Assembly: GCF_900168005.1 (NCBI RefSeq)
Contig: NZ_FUYP01000002.1
Location: 62,001 to 126,000 of the forward strand
Reading direction: 5' to 3'
Length of the DNA stretch: 64,000 nt
DNA from: Sphingopyxis flava
Lineage (GTDB): Bacteria > Pseudomonadota > Alphaproteobacteria > Sphingomonadales > Sphingomonadaceae
Shown here: piece by piece, positions 1-9,075 of the stretch
How positions within the stretch are numbered: the first letter of the stretch is position 1
Layout of the letters: every line of letters starts with the position of its first letter
Notes under the pieces: generated by a model
Seen by the model: the letters and a program-made list of their open reading frames with translations, nothing else
What the model was told of the DNA's origin: nothing
The model's database searches: none
Program-made: the position numbers and the translations under genes

Positions 1-590
1 TGATGCGAAACTTCATGATTGCGGTTGTCGCCGGGTTGATGCTTGTCTTCTCGACGCTGGTGCTCCTCTATCGCCGCTTCCTCTCGCCGCTCGTCAATAT
101 GTCGTCGCTGCTGCTCGCCCCGCTGGGCGGCCTGCTCGGCCTTCTCATTGCGCGGATGGAGATTTCCATGCCGGTGTTCATCGGCCTCCTGATGCTGCTC
201 GGCATCGTCGCGAAGAACTCGATCCTGCTTGTCGATTTCGCGATCGAGGAGATGGACAAGGGTGTCGAGAAGGCGGCAGCGCTCATGGACGCGGGGCGCA
301 AGCGTGCCCAGCCGATTGTGATGACCACGGTCGCGATGGTCGCAGGCATGGTTCCCACCGCGCTGTCGCTGTCGGGCGACGGGGCATGGCGCGCGCCGAT
401 GGGCGTCGTGGTGATCGGCGGACTCATTCTCTCGACGCTGCTGACGCTGCTGATCGTGCCCGCGGGTTTCAGCCTCGCCGACAGCATCGAGAAGCGAATG
501 GGCCGCTTCTTCTCGCGCACCCTGCTGACCTATCGGCCTGGCGATGACACGCGGCCGCATGCCGACCCCGCCCCACATCCAGCCGAGTGA
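1..590 (+). CDS. RND efflux transporter permease, C-terminal part (5' truncated by the window edge)
   Basis: This is the end of an inner-membrane proton-driven RND (HAE1/AcrB-like) pump; the first complete codon is at base 3. About 195 residues remain and contain five hydrophobic segments, matching TM8-TM12 of the family. The family signature around GIVAKNSILLVDFAI, followed by the RAQPIVMTT stretch, lies in the TM10-TM11 region. The pump would work with a periplasmic adaptor and an outer-membrane channel encoded to the left of the window. The short Pro/His-rich tail after the last helix is not conserved in the family. The substrate cannot be told from this part. Confidence 0.9.
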   Translation, partial: MRNFMIAVVAGLMLVFSTLVLLYRRFLSPLVNMSSLLLAPLGGLLGLLIARMEISMPVFIGLLMLLGIVAKNSILLVDFAIEEMDKGVEKAAALMDAGRKRAQPIVMTTVAMVAGMVPTALSLSGDGAWRAPMGVVVIGGLILSTLLTLLIVPAGFSLADSIEKRMGRFFSRTLLTYRPGDDTRPHADPAPHPAE

Positions 591-654
591 CATCGGCCTG
601 CCGGGGACGGGGCAGCGGTTGCAACCTTTGCGCCGCGGCGCCATTTGACAGGGC

Positions 655-1959
655 ATGACGGACCGGCTCACTGCGCCTGCCGATGCGGCACGTCCCCGCC
701 TCTTCACGAGAAGCGGGGAAGTGGGTGTTGCCCTGCCGACGGGCGGTCTCAACATCCGCGTCGTTGCGACCGGGCTGCTCCTCGTCATGGCCGCGGTCTT
801 CGTCGCGGCGAAATATTTCCAGCATGTCCATCCTGCGGTTGGCTTTGTCCGCGCTTTTGCCGAGGCGGCAATGGTCGGCGGGCTCGCTGACTGGTTTGCC
901 GTCACCGCGCTGTTTCGGCACCCGATGGGTTTGCCCATTCCGCACACCGCCATCGTGCCCCGCAACAAGAACCGGATCGGCGACACGCTCGCACGCTTCC
1001 TGCTCACCAACTTCCTTTTGCCGCGGCTGATCGCGCGCAAAATGCAGACGGTCGATGCCGCCGGTGCAGTCGGCCATTTCCTGTCGCAGCCGGCGGCGGG
1101 CGGCGGGCGGCTCAAGCTCGGCGCCTCGCGCATCATCGCCGACGCACTTGGAGCGCTCGACCAGAAAAGGCTCGGCGGCATGGTCAAATCTGCAATCGCA
1201 GACCGCCTGCGCGAACTCGACATCGCACCATTGCTCGGCCAGGCCCTGCAGGCAGCGCTTGCCGAAGGGCGGCACCAGCCGCTGCTCGATGCAATGGTCA
1301 AATGGGGCTCGAAGACGCTCGATCTCAACGCGCACCTGATTCATCAGATGGTGCATGACAATTCGAACGCGATCGTGCGCTTCACCGGCCTCGATGAGAG
1401 CATCGCGAACCGCATCGTGGCGGGGCTCGGCAAGTTGCTCACCGATATGGCAGCCGAGCCGGATCACCCGATCCGCCTCCGCGTCGAGGAAGGGCTGGCC
1501 AGGATGGCGCTCGACCTTCAGGAAGACCCGGAGGTCCAGGCAAAGGTCGAGCGCGTGCGCGACGAGCTTCTCGACAATGCCGCGGTCAAGCGCTGGCTCG
1601 ACGGGCTATGGGAACAGGGGCGCAGCGCTCTGCTTCGCGCAGCGCGCGACCCTGACACGATGCTGGCGGGGCGGATCGGCGAACTCGTTCACCAGTTCGG
1701 TACGATGCTGGGGGAAGACGAGGCCATCAAGCGCACGCTCAACCGCTATGCGCGGCGCGCGGTTGTCGGCGCGGTCGACAGCTACGGCGAGACGGCGCTG
1801 CGCCTCGTCTCGGACACGATCCGTGGTTGGGATGCGAAGACGATTACGGATCGGCTGGAAAATGCGGTGGGTGATGACCTTCAATATATCCGCATCAACG
1901 GGACGCTCGTTGGCGGATTGGTCGGCGTGCTGATCCACACCGCCGACATATGGCTCTGA
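655..1959 (+). CDS. DUF445 (YjiN-like) membrane-associated protein
   Basis: The 434-residue protein fits the DUF445 family. It has one strong N-terminal membrane segment (about residues 31-50, VVATGLLLVMAAV) and a region rich in Gly/Ala/Asp/Trp that includes GGLADWFAVTALFRHP, the most conserved DUF445 block. A long, mostly helical middle follows, and a second hydrophobic segment lies at the very C-terminus (GTLVGGLVGVLIH). The family's molecular role is unknown. It starts 65 bases after the RND gene on the same strand and converges with the minus-strand gene that ends at 1964. The ATG at 655 is the first in-frame start giving a normal N-terminus. Confidence 0.85.
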   Translation: MTDRLTAPADAARPRLFTRSGEVGVALPTGGLNIRVVATGLLLVMAAVFVAAKYFQHVHPAVGFVRAFAEAAMVGGLADWFAVTALFRHPMGLPIPHTAIVPRNKNRIGDTLARFLLTNFLLPRLIARKMQTVDAAGAVGHFLSQPAAGGGRLKLGASRIIADALGALDQKRLGGMVKSAIADRLRELDIAPLLGQALQAALAEGRHQPLLDAMVKWGSKTLDLNAHLIHQMVHDNSNAIVRFTGLDESIANRIVAGLGKLLTDMAAEPDHPIRLRVEEGLARMALDLQEDPEVQAKVERVRDELLDNAAVKRWLDGLWEQGRSALLRAARDPDTMLAGRIGELVHQFGTMLGEDEAIKRTLNRYARRAVVGAVDSYGETALRLVSDTIRGWDAKTITDRLENAVGDDLQYIRINGTLVGGLVGVLIHTADIWL

Positions 1960-1963
1960 GGGC

Positions 1964-2755
1964 TCAGACGAGTCTCGCCAGCCCCTCGCGAAATGTCGGA
2001 TAGCGCGGCATCCAGCCCAGCCGGCGTCTGGCCTTACCATTCGCCACGCGGCGGTTTTCGGTATAGAAGGCTCGCGCGGCGGGGGACAGGCCCGCGTCAT
2101 CCAGCGATAGCAGCGGCGGCAATGGTGCACCGAGCAAGGCGCAGCCCCATTCGACGAGGCTATTCTGAGAACAGGGTGCCTCGTCGGCGAGATTGTAGAC
2201 GCCCGGGGGTCCCGAAAAGGAAGCAATAATGCCCGCCGCGACATCGTCGACATGGACACGGCTGAATATCTGGTTCGGCAGGTCGATGCGATGCGCGCGA
2301 CCTTCGGCGATACGCTCGAGGATCGAGCGGCCGGGTCCATAGATGCCGGGCAAGCGAAACACGCGCATATCCCCGCGCAGCGCGGCCCAGGCCGCGTCGG
2401 CCGCATTGCGGTCCCGGCGGCGGCCCTTGATGGGAGCGCTCTCGTCGACCCATGCGCCGTCCGTATCGCCATAGACGCCGGTGGAGGAGAGGTAACCGGT
2501 CCACCCGGCGGGCGCGATCGCGATCGCTTCGCCGTAGCGCGCCAGCACCGGATCCGAGCCCTCAGCGGGCGGCACGCAGGAGAGGATGTGCGTCGCGCTG
2601 CGCAAGGCCGCGATGACCGACGCCGCGTCGTCAAAGCCAAGCGTGCCCTCGCGGCCGTCCCGCGTCGTTGCGGTCACGCTCCAGCCCCGCGCCACGAGAC
2701 GGCTGGCGAGACGGGTCCCGGTATAGCCCATTCCGAAAATCAGCATATCGCTCAT
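1964..2755 (-). CDS. NAD(P)-binding SDR/epimerase-like protein (YeeZ-like)
   Basis: The 263-residue protein opens with a Rossmann nucleotide-binding loop (MLIFGMGYTGTRLASRL), in the GxGxxG form seen in extended SDR/epimerase-like proteins such as YeeZ. A central STGVYGDTDGAWVDE stretch resembles the Ser/Tyr region of epimerases, but the usual YxxxK is not obvious, so catalysis is uncertain. The protein is probably cytosolic. It is divergent from pepN, with start codons only about 30 bases apart, so the two promoters must overlap or lie inside the opposite gene. The substrate is unknown. Confidence 0.75.
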   Translation of the reverse strand: MSDMLIFGMGYTGTRLASRLVARGWSVTATTRDGREGTLGFDDAASVIAALRSATHILSCVPPAEGSDPVLARYGEAIAIAPAGWTGYLSSTGVYGDTDGAWVDESAPIKGRRRDRNAADAAWAALRGDMRVFRLPGIYGPGRSILERIAEGRAHRIDLPNQIFSRVHVDDVAAGIIASFSGPPGVYNLADEAPCSQNSLVEWGCALLGAPLPPLLSLDDAGLSPAARAFYTENRRVANGKARRRLGWMPRYPTFREGLARLV

Positions 2756-2784
2756 CGGCGGCCTTATTGCGCAGCCGAGGCGCG

Positions 2785-5397
2785 ATGCCTAGACCAGCTT
2801 TCATGACTGACGCTTCTTCTGCTCCCGCCATCCCCGTCACCATCCATCGCGGCGACTATCGTAGGCCCGAATGGCAGATCCCCGACATCGCGCTCGATTT
2901 CGCGCTGGGCATCACGATGACGCGGGTAACCGCGGCGCTGTCGGTCGTGCGCGCTGCACCGGCGCCCGCTCCTTTGCTGCTGCGCGGCGATGGGCTTGCT
3001 GCTGCCGAGGTGCGTGTCGACGGGGCAGTATGGAACGACTGGCGGATGGAGGGAGGCGACCTTGTCATCGACCTCGGCCACCGCGACGCGGCGAGGATCG
3101 AGGTCGACACGCTCATCGACCCTTCTGCCAATACGCAGCTGTCAGGCCTCTATGCGTCGAACGATATGCTGTGCACCCAGTGCGAGGCCGAGGGGTTCCG
3201 GCGCATCACCTTCCACCCCGACCGGCCCGATGTGTTGAGCCGCTACCGGGTTCGGATGACGGGTGACAAGGCCGCCTTTCCGGTTCTGCTCTCCAACGGC
3301 AACCGGGTCGCGACAGGCGAGGGCGCGGGCGGCACCCATTGGGCTTTGTGGGAAGATCCGTGGCCCAAGCCCTCCTATCTCTTCGCGCTCGTCGCAGGCG
3401 ATCTCGTCGTCAACCGGGACCGCTTCACGACGATGTCGGGCCGCGAGGTCGAACTGGGCATTTGGGTGCGCGAGGGCGACCTTGAGCGCACCCATCATGC
3501 GATGGCCGCGCTCAAGCACAGCATGCGTTGGGACGAGGAGGTCTATGGCCGCGAATATGATCTCGACCTCTTCAACATCGTGGCGGTCAGCGACTTCAAC
3601 ATGGGAGCAATGGAAAATAAGGGGCTGAACATCTTCAACACCCGTTACATCCTGGCTGATCCCGACACGGCGACCGATGCCGATTTCGACGGCGTCGAGG
3701 GTGTCGTCGCGCACGAATATTTTCACAACTGGTCGGGCAACCGCGTTACCTGCCGGGACTGGTTCCAGCTGAGCCTCAAAGAGGGCTTCACCGTCTATCG
3801 CGACCAGAGCTTCTCGGCCGCAATGGGATCACCGGCAGTCAAGCGCATCGAGGACGTGCGCCTGCTCCGCGCCGCGCAATTCCCCGAGGATGCCGGACCA
3901 CTCGCCCATCCCATCCGGCCCGACAGCTATCAGGAGATTTCGAACTTCTACACGGCAACCGTCTATAACAAGGGCGCCGAAGTCATCCGGATGATGGCGA
4001 CGCTGCTCGGAGCCGAGCGCTTCCGCAAGGGTACCGACCTTTATTTCGATCGCCACGACGGCGAGGCGGCAACCTGCGAAGATTTCGTCTGCGCGATGGA
4101 GGAGGGTGGGGACATCGACCTCGGCCAGTTCCGCCGCTGGTACGAGCAGGCGGGGACGCCGAAACTCCATCTCGCGCTGGCCCAGGAAGGCAGGGACTGG
4201 TTCATGGACGTCACGCAGACGATTCCGGCAACGCCAGGACAGGAAACCAAGGCGCCGATGATGATACCGCTGCGTCTGGCCGCTTTTGCAATGGACGGCA
4301 GCGGCGCGTTGCTTCCCGAAAGGTTGGCGACACTGACGGACGCGGTACAGCGCATCCCGCTCGGCCAGTTCGCCGCACGACCGGCGCTCTCGGTCAATCG
4401 GGGCTTTTCCGCACCCGTGATCATCGATCTCGAGCGCGCGTCGGGCGAACTTGCGTGGCTCGCGGCGCACGACGACGATCCCTTCGCGCGTTACGAGGCG
4501 CTCCAGCAGTTGATGCTCGACACGCTCGTTGCCGCGGTCTCGGGCAAGGCGGACGACCGCGAGGCGGTGATCGGCGCCGTCGGACAGACGCTGGAAGGCG
4601 CTGTCAACGATCCTGCCTTCGTCGCCGAAGCGGCGCTGCTGCCCAACGAGGCCTTCATCGGCGACCAGATGGTCACGGTCGACCCCGACGCAATCCGCCG
4701 CGAGCGGCTGGCGCTGCAGATGGCGATCGGGACTGCGCTTGAGAATGAATGGCGCGCGATCCTTGCGAGGAGCGCGCCGGCTGCGACAGACCCCTCGCCC
4801 GAGGCGAAGGGGCGCCGCCGCCTCCGCGGGGTGGCCCTCGCCTATCTGGCTGCAAGCGGACTGGAGGATGTGCCGGGCCTGGCTTTCGCGATCTTCTCGC
4901 AGGCCGACGGGATGACCGAACGTCAGGCAGCGCTTGCGACGCTCGCGCACGGGGACAGCGACGAGCGGACGCATGCGCTGGACATATTCTATCAGCGTTA
5001 TCGCGACAATCCACTGGTGCTTGACAAATGGTTCCAAGTGCAGGCCTGGTCGCAGCGCGCTGACACCGTTGCGACCGTCGCTGAGCTCGCGCAGCATCCC
5101 GATTTCACGCTCACGAATCCCAATCGCGTGCGCTCGCTCTATGGTGCGTTTGCGGGCAATCAGGCCGCATTTCATCAGGCCGACGGCGCGGGCTACAGGC
5201 TGCTTGCCGATCTGGTGATCGCGCTCGATCCGAGAAACCCGCAAACGGCCGCGCGGATGATCCCGCCGCTGGGGCGCTGGAGACGGTTTGACGAGGGACG
5301 ACAACTGCTGATGAAGGCCGAGCTTGAACGGATTCTGGCGCAGCCCGGGCTGTCGCGCGATGTGACCGAACAAGCGTCGAAGAGCCTGATGGGGTAA
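2785..5397 (+). CDS. pepN: Aminopeptidase N (M1 family zinc metallopeptidase)
   Basis: The protein is a cytosolic zinc aminopeptidase that removes N-terminal residues from peptides. It is about 870 residues long, the normal length for the bacterial PepN subgroup. The exopeptidase motif GAMEN is near residue 274. The zinc site HEYFH, with the downstream Glu in SLKEGFT, is near residue 310. The C-terminal half is the all-helical domain of PepN. I chose the ATG at 2785 because a GAGG lies four bases before it; the ATG at 2803 (MTDASS) is a possible alternative with no clear Shine-Dalgarno sequence. Confidence 0.95.
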   Translation: MPRPAFMTDASSAPAIPVTIHRGDYRRPEWQIPDIALDFALGITMTRVTAALSVVRAAPAPAPLLLRGDGLAAAEVRVDGAVWNDWRMEGGDLVIDLGHRDAARIEVDTLIDPSANTQLSGLYASNDMLCTQCEAEGFRRITFHPDRPDVLSRYRVRMTGDKAAFPVLLSNGNRVATGEGAGGTHWALWEDPWPKPSYLFALVAGDLVVNRDRFTTMSGREVELGIWVREGDLERTHHAMAALKHSMRWDEEVYGREYDLDLFNIVAVSDFNMGAMENKGLNIFNTRYILADPDTATDADFDGVEGVVAHEYFHNWSGNRVTCRDWFQLSLKEGFTVYRDQSFSAAMGSPAVKRIEDVRLLRAAQFPEDAGPLAHPIRPDSYQEISNFYTATVYNKGAEVIRMMATLLGAERFRKGTDLYFDRHDGEAATCEDFVCAMEEGGDIDLGQFRRWYEQAGTPKLHLALAQEGRDWFMDVTQTIPATPGQETKAPMMIPLRLAAFAMDGSGALLPERLATLTDAVQRIPLGQFAARPALSVNRGFSAPVIIDLERASGELAWLAAHDDDPFARYEALQQLMLDTLVAAVSGKADDREAVIGAVGQTLEGAVNDPAFVAEAALLPNEAFIGDQMVTVDPDAIRRERLALQMAIGTALENEWRAILARSAPAATDPSPEAKGRRRLRGVALAYLAASGLEDVPGLAFAIFSQADGMTERQAALATLAHGDSDERTHALDIFYQRYRDNPLVLDKWFQVQAWSQRADTVATVAELAQHPDFTLTNPNRVRSLYGAFAGNQAAFHQADGAGYRLLADLVIALDPRNPQTAARMIPPLGRWRRFDEGRQLLMKAELERILAQPGLSRDVTEQASKSLMG

Positions 5398-5451
5398 GGT
5401 CCGCGCGCGGTTTCAGCGTTTCGGGAGGGAGAAGAAGGGCACGCCTCCTTT

Positions 5452-6066
5452 CTAACCCGCCAGCCATCCCGCGACTTCGCCTGCGACCCTGTTCGCAGCT
5501 GCACTCAAGGCTTCACCTACCCGCTTCGGTTCGATCTTTCCGCCGACCGGCTCGCGCGCTTCGAAGCGACGCTGGGTGACGCTCTTGCCCCCGCTGTTCA
5601 CCAGCATCGCCTGATAAACAACGACGGCCTCGTTGGTCGCCTCGTCGACGCCGAACTCCATCAACTGACCTGCAAGCTGTTCGCCCGGAGCTGTCAGATA
5701 CTGCCCTTCATCGAGGACGACGCGGTTCGAGCGGGCCGCGACCGTTTCGGAGAGCAGGCGCTGGAACAGGCGCTGCGGCGCCTCGACCCATTGCGCATCC
5801 TTCACATAGGCAATGCTGGCATCATCCTGCTGCACGGGGATGCGCTGGGTACGCAGCTTCTGCGGCGCGGTGGGGATGAGGATGGTGAGCGCCTGTGCCT
5901 CGTTCGCGGTGCGAGCCTCGCCCGCCGAGGGCGAGACATCGGGGCTGAGCGTCAGCAGGAAGGGCGGTGGCTTGGCGCCGAAGCTGACGCAGGCGGACAG
6001 CGTCGCCGTCGCGAGAGCGGCGAGCACGGGGAGGCGTAGGCTGCGGAGCATGGTTGGATACCTCAT
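5452..6066 (-). CDS. ABC-type transport auxiliary lipoprotein (PqiC/DUF330-like)
   Basis: The 204-residue protein has a lipoprotein signal ending in the lipobox LSAC near residue 25. The mature domain resembles the ABC-type transport auxiliary lipoproteins (PqiC-like), with the FLLTLSPD opening, the RIPVQQDDASIAYV block and a C-terminal helix with AANRVAGEVAGW. It would sit in the outer-membrane inner leaflet or the periplasm and support MCE-type lipid transport. Its ATG overlaps the stop of the MCE gene (ATGA), so it is the last gene of a coupled operon. The family is well known but its biochemistry is not. Confidence 0.85.
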   Translation of the reverse strand: MRYPTMLRSLRLPVLAALATATLSACVSFGAKPPPFLLTLSPDVSPSAGEARTANEAQALTILIPTAPQKLRTQRIPVQQDDASIAYVKDAQWVEAPQRLFQRLLSETVAARSNRVVLDEGQYLTAPGEQLAGQLMEFGVDEATNEAVVVYQAMLVNSGGKSVTQRRFEAREPVGGKIEPKRVGEALSAAANRVAGEVAGWLAG

Positions 6067-7004
6067 GGCTTGTAATCGGGGAGCTTGCTGCCGCCGATTA
6101 CCGCCCCAGCGCCCTGCTGGTCGAGCTTGTCGGTCAAGCTGGATAGCGAGGTGGAGGTACGGCGAAGGTCGCGGATCAGCGCGTTGGCTTCGGGAATTGT
6201 CGTTTCGCTGAACGTCTTGAGGCCGGGGCGGGCGTCCGCGATCGCGCTTTCGAGCGTCTTCATGGATTCATTGGCGGACGCGAGCGTGTTGCGCAGATTC
6301 TGCATCGCGGGATCGATGTTACGGTCGATCGTCCCCTGCGCCGACGCGGCGAGGTTTCCGATCTGTTCGGCGGCATTGCCTGTCTGCTGGATCGCGATGC
6401 GCGTGTCGGCAAGTGCTGCTTCGAGCGCCGGTCCGTTGCGGGCGAGGATCGCCGTGGATTGCTCGACATTTTTCAGGATCGCGGAAAAGCTCTCCTGATT
6501 CTTGTCGTCCGCAAGTTCGGCGAGGCGCTCGGTCAGCGTAGACAGGCGCTGAAGGAGCTGCGGCGCGGTGTTGAGTATCTCGCCGAGACCGCCGACCCGG
6601 TTCGGTATAACGGGCCTGCCCGCGGGTCCCTTGTCCGTGATGGGCGGGGCACCCTTCACCGCGCCGTCGAGCGAAATCTGCGAAACGCCGGTGAAGCCGA
6701 CACCCTCGAGTGCGGCGGTGGTCCCTTGAAGGATGGGGACGGTTTCGTCGACCTCGATGCGCACGCGCACGAATTGCGGATCGTCGCGCCACAATTCGAT
6801 CTGGCGCACCTGGCCCACCGGCACGCCCGAGAACTGGACCTGCGATCCCTTGTTCAGCCCGTCGACCGACTGCTTGAAGAAGATGTCATACTCGCGCTTG
6901 GCGCCGCCGCTGTCATTTGCCATCCACACGACGAAGATCGCGATTGCGAGGGTGAAGAAGAGCACGAAGGCGCCCACCATCACATTGTTCGAGCGAGTTT
7001 CCAT
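6063..7004 (-). CDS. mlaD: MCE-family lipid-binding protein (MlaD-like)
   Basis: This is the substrate-binding part of an Mla-type phospholipid transporter between the membranes. The 313-residue protein has one N-terminal membrane anchor (about residues 8-28) and then a single MCE domain (about 38-117) with VQFSGVPVGQVRQIELW and GVGFTGVSQISLDG. A long helical C-terminal region follows, predicted to be coiled. It is longer than E. coli MlaD (about 180 residues) and closer to the alphaproteobacterial form. Its start overlaps the stop of the ATPase gene (TGATG), which suggests translational coupling. Confidence 0.9.
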   Translation of the reverse strand: METRSNNVMVGAFVLFFTLAIAIFVVWMANDSGGAKREYDIFFKQSVDGLNKGSQVQFSGVPVGQVRQIELWRDDPQFVRVRIEVDETVPILQGTTAALEGVGFTGVSQISLDGAVKGAPPITDKGPAGRPVIPNRVGGLGEILNTAPQLLQRLSTLTERLAELADDKNQESFSAILKNVEQSTAILARNGPALEAALADTRIAIQQTGNAAEQIGNLAASAQGTIDRNIDPAMQNLRNTLASANESMKTLESAIADARPGLKTFSETTIPEANALIRDLRRTSTSLSSLTDKLDQQGAGAVIGGSKLPDYKP

Positions 7005-7870
7005 CAGCTTTTCCTGTCGTGCGCAGCGCGACCATGCGCCGTTGTCGCGGCGCGGCCGCGCGGCCCGTTGAAATAATCCTGTATCCAGGGATGCTCGGTG
7101 GCAAGCAGTTCCGGGATGGTGCCGACCGCGATCACCTTCCTTTCTGCGAGCACGGCGACGCGGTCGCAGGTGGCATATAGCGTATCGAGATCGTGGGTGA
7201 TGAGGAAGACCGTGAGGCCCATCGTGTCGGCGAGCCCGCGGATCAGCTCGTCAAACTTGGCAGCGCCGATAGGGTCGAGCCCGGCGGTGGGCTCATCGAG
7301 GAACAAAAGCGCCGGGTCGAGAGCCAGCGCGCGGGCAAGCCCGGCGCGTTTGACCATTCCGCCCGAGAGTTCGGCCGGGAATTTGGGTCCGGCATCGGGC
7401 GGCAGCCCGACCATCGCGACCTTGTAGGCGGCGATCTCGTCGAGCAGCCCCTGATCGAGTCTTGGATAATATTCGCGAAGCGGGACCTGGATATTTTCAG
7501 CGACGCTCAGCGTCGAAAAGAGCGCGCCGCCCTGAAACATCACGCCCCAGCGACGGCGCAGGTCACGCGATTCCTCTTCATCGGCGATGGTGTCGAGCGA
7601 CTTGCCGTAAACCTCGATTTCGCCAGCGGCGGGGGTTTGCAGCCCGACGATCGAACGCATCAGCACCGACTTTCCGGTGCCCGAACCCCCGACGACGCCC
7701 AATATCTCCCCCGAGCGCACGTCGAGGTCGAGATGGTCGTGGATTACCGCGTCGCCAAACTGGTTGACGAGACCGCGCACGCGGATCGCGACGTCGAATT
7801 TCTCGGGCCGCACCGCGTCAGCCGACGCAAGCTCCTGCCGGATTTCGTCCTGCTCCTCTTCCTCGGTCAT
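7004..7870 (-). CDS. mlaF: ABC transporter ATP-binding protein (MlaF-like)
   Basis: The protein is the cytosolic ATPase of the Mla-type lipid transporter. Its 288 residues carry Walker A GGSGTGKS at about 61-68, the signature LSGG at about 168-171, and Walker B LLFLDEP at about 188-194. An acidic N-terminal tail (MTEEEEQDE) precedes the fold. The start at 7870 is fixed by TGATG overlap with the permease stop; the same frame stays open upstream inside the permease gene, but that extension is a shadow. The gene order permease-ATPase-MCE matches mlaE-F-D. Confidence 0.92.
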   Translation of the reverse strand: MTEEEEQDEIRQELASADAVRPEKFDVAIRVRGLVNQFGDAVIHDHLDLDVRSGEILGVVGGSGTGKSVLMRSIVGLQTPAAGEIEVYGKSLDTIADEEESRDLRRRWGVMFQGGALFSTLSVAENIQVPLREYYPRLDQGLLDEIAAYKVAMVGLPPDAGPKFPAELSGGMVKRAGLARALALDPALLFLDEPTAGLDPIGAAKFDELIRGLADTMGLTVFLITHDLDTLYATCDRVAVLAERKVIAVGTIPELLATEHPWIQDYFNGPRGRAATTAHGRAAHDRKS

Positions 7871-8976
7871 CAGTTCCACCCGATCGAGGAGAAGAAGACA
7901 GCGAAGAAGGCATCGAGGACGATGACGAGGAAGATCGCAGCGACCACCGCAGAGGTGGTGCGGCGGCCGACTTCCTCGGCATTCTGGCGCACCTGCATCC
8001 CCGAATAGCAGCCGGTGACCCCGACGAGGATGCCAAACACCGGGGCCTTGATCAGCATCGCCCAGAAATCGGTCATCGGGATGATCTCGCGCAGCCGCTG
8101 GATATAGGTGATCGGCGGGATGTCGAGCCCGACCCACGAAAAGACCCCGCCGCCTATGATCGCGCACAGGCTGGCGTAGAAGCCGAGGAGCGGCATGATG
8201 ATCGTCGAGGCGGCGACGCGTGGGAGCACGATCGCCTCCATTGGCGAAACACCGATCGTTCGCATCGCGTCGACCTCTTCGGTCAATTTCATCGTGCCGA
8301 TCTGCGCGGCGAAGGCCGATCCTGACCGGCCCGCGACCATGATCGCGGTCATCAGCAGACCAAGCTCGCGGATCGAGGCGCGACCGACGAGGTTGATTGT
8401 GAACACTTCCAACCCGAACTGGCGCAGCTGGACGGCCCCCTGCTGGGCGATGACGATGCCGATGAGGAAGCTCATCAGACCGATGATCGGGAGCGCATCG
8501 ACCCCAACGCTCTGGAACCGCGTCACGATCGCGTGCCAGCGGATTCGCCGACGCGCGCGCAGCTGAGTGATGAAGGCGACGATCATCGCGCCGAAGAAGC
8601 CGACAATGCCGATAAATTCGTTCCACACGCCGAGGCTCGCCGAACCAAGCTGCTCAAGCATGCGTGTCCACATGGGGCGGCGGTCGGGGTGGACGCGATA
8701 ATCGCTCTTGTCTTCGGCCAGGGCCTTCAACAGCCGCTGCGCGTCCTCGCTGGCACCGGTGACTTTGGCATCATGCGCGCGGGCGGTGCGGGTTACGATC
8801 CAGGCGCCGACCGTGTCGATCCGCTCGACATCTGAAAGATCGAGTGCCGCGATCGGGCCGAGCGCGTCGAGCCGAGCCGGCAGGTCGCCGAGGCGCGCGA
8901 GGGTCAGGCGCCCCGTGAAGCGCACATCGACGCCGTCGGCTCCTTCGTCCGTTTCGAAATCCGCGCTGGCCGCCAT
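7870..8976 (-). CDS. mlaE: Mla-type ABC permease with N-terminal STAS domain (MlaE-like)
   Basis: The 368-residue protein fuses a STAS-like domain (about residues 1-95, with LDLSDVERIDTVGAW) to an MlaE/YrbE permease (about 115-368) with at least five membrane segments. The conserved permease block EVDAMRTIGVSPMEAIVLPR is present. In enteric bacteria the STAS protein MlaB is separate; fusion to the permease is common in alphaproteobacteria and explains why no mlaB follows. This is the first gene of the four-gene operon ending at 5452. It is divergent from the HAD hydrolase gene. Confidence 0.9.
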   Translation of the reverse strand: MAASADFETDEGADGVDVRFTGRLTLARLGDLPARLDALGPIAALDLSDVERIDTVGAWIVTRTARAHDAKVTGASEDAQRLLKALAEDKSDYRVHPDRRPMWTRMLEQLGSASLGVWNEFIGIVGFFGAMIVAFITQLRARRRIRWHAIVTRFQSVGVDALPIIGLMSFLIGIVIAQQGAVQLRQFGLEVFTINLVGRASIRELGLLMTAIMVAGRSGSAFAAQIGTMKLTEEVDAMRTIGVSPMEAIVLPRVAASTIIMPLLGFYASLCAIIGGGVFSWVGLDIPPITYIQRLREIIPMTDFWAMLIKAPVFGILVGVTGCYSGMQVRQNAEEVGRRTTSAVVAAIFLVIVLDAFFAVFFSSIGWN

Positions 8977-9075
8977 TGCGCTTGGACCTTGGATGATTTG
9001 CCCAATAACGGCAAGCTAATCCGTGACATCCGTGCCGGACTTGGCCGGCAGGTGCTGGAAGGCTATGGCGCCGAT

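Noticed and set aside
3829..5373. A 514-codon minus-strand frame under pepN
   Set aside because: It is antisense to the helical half of aminopeptidase N and shows no motif or ribosome site.
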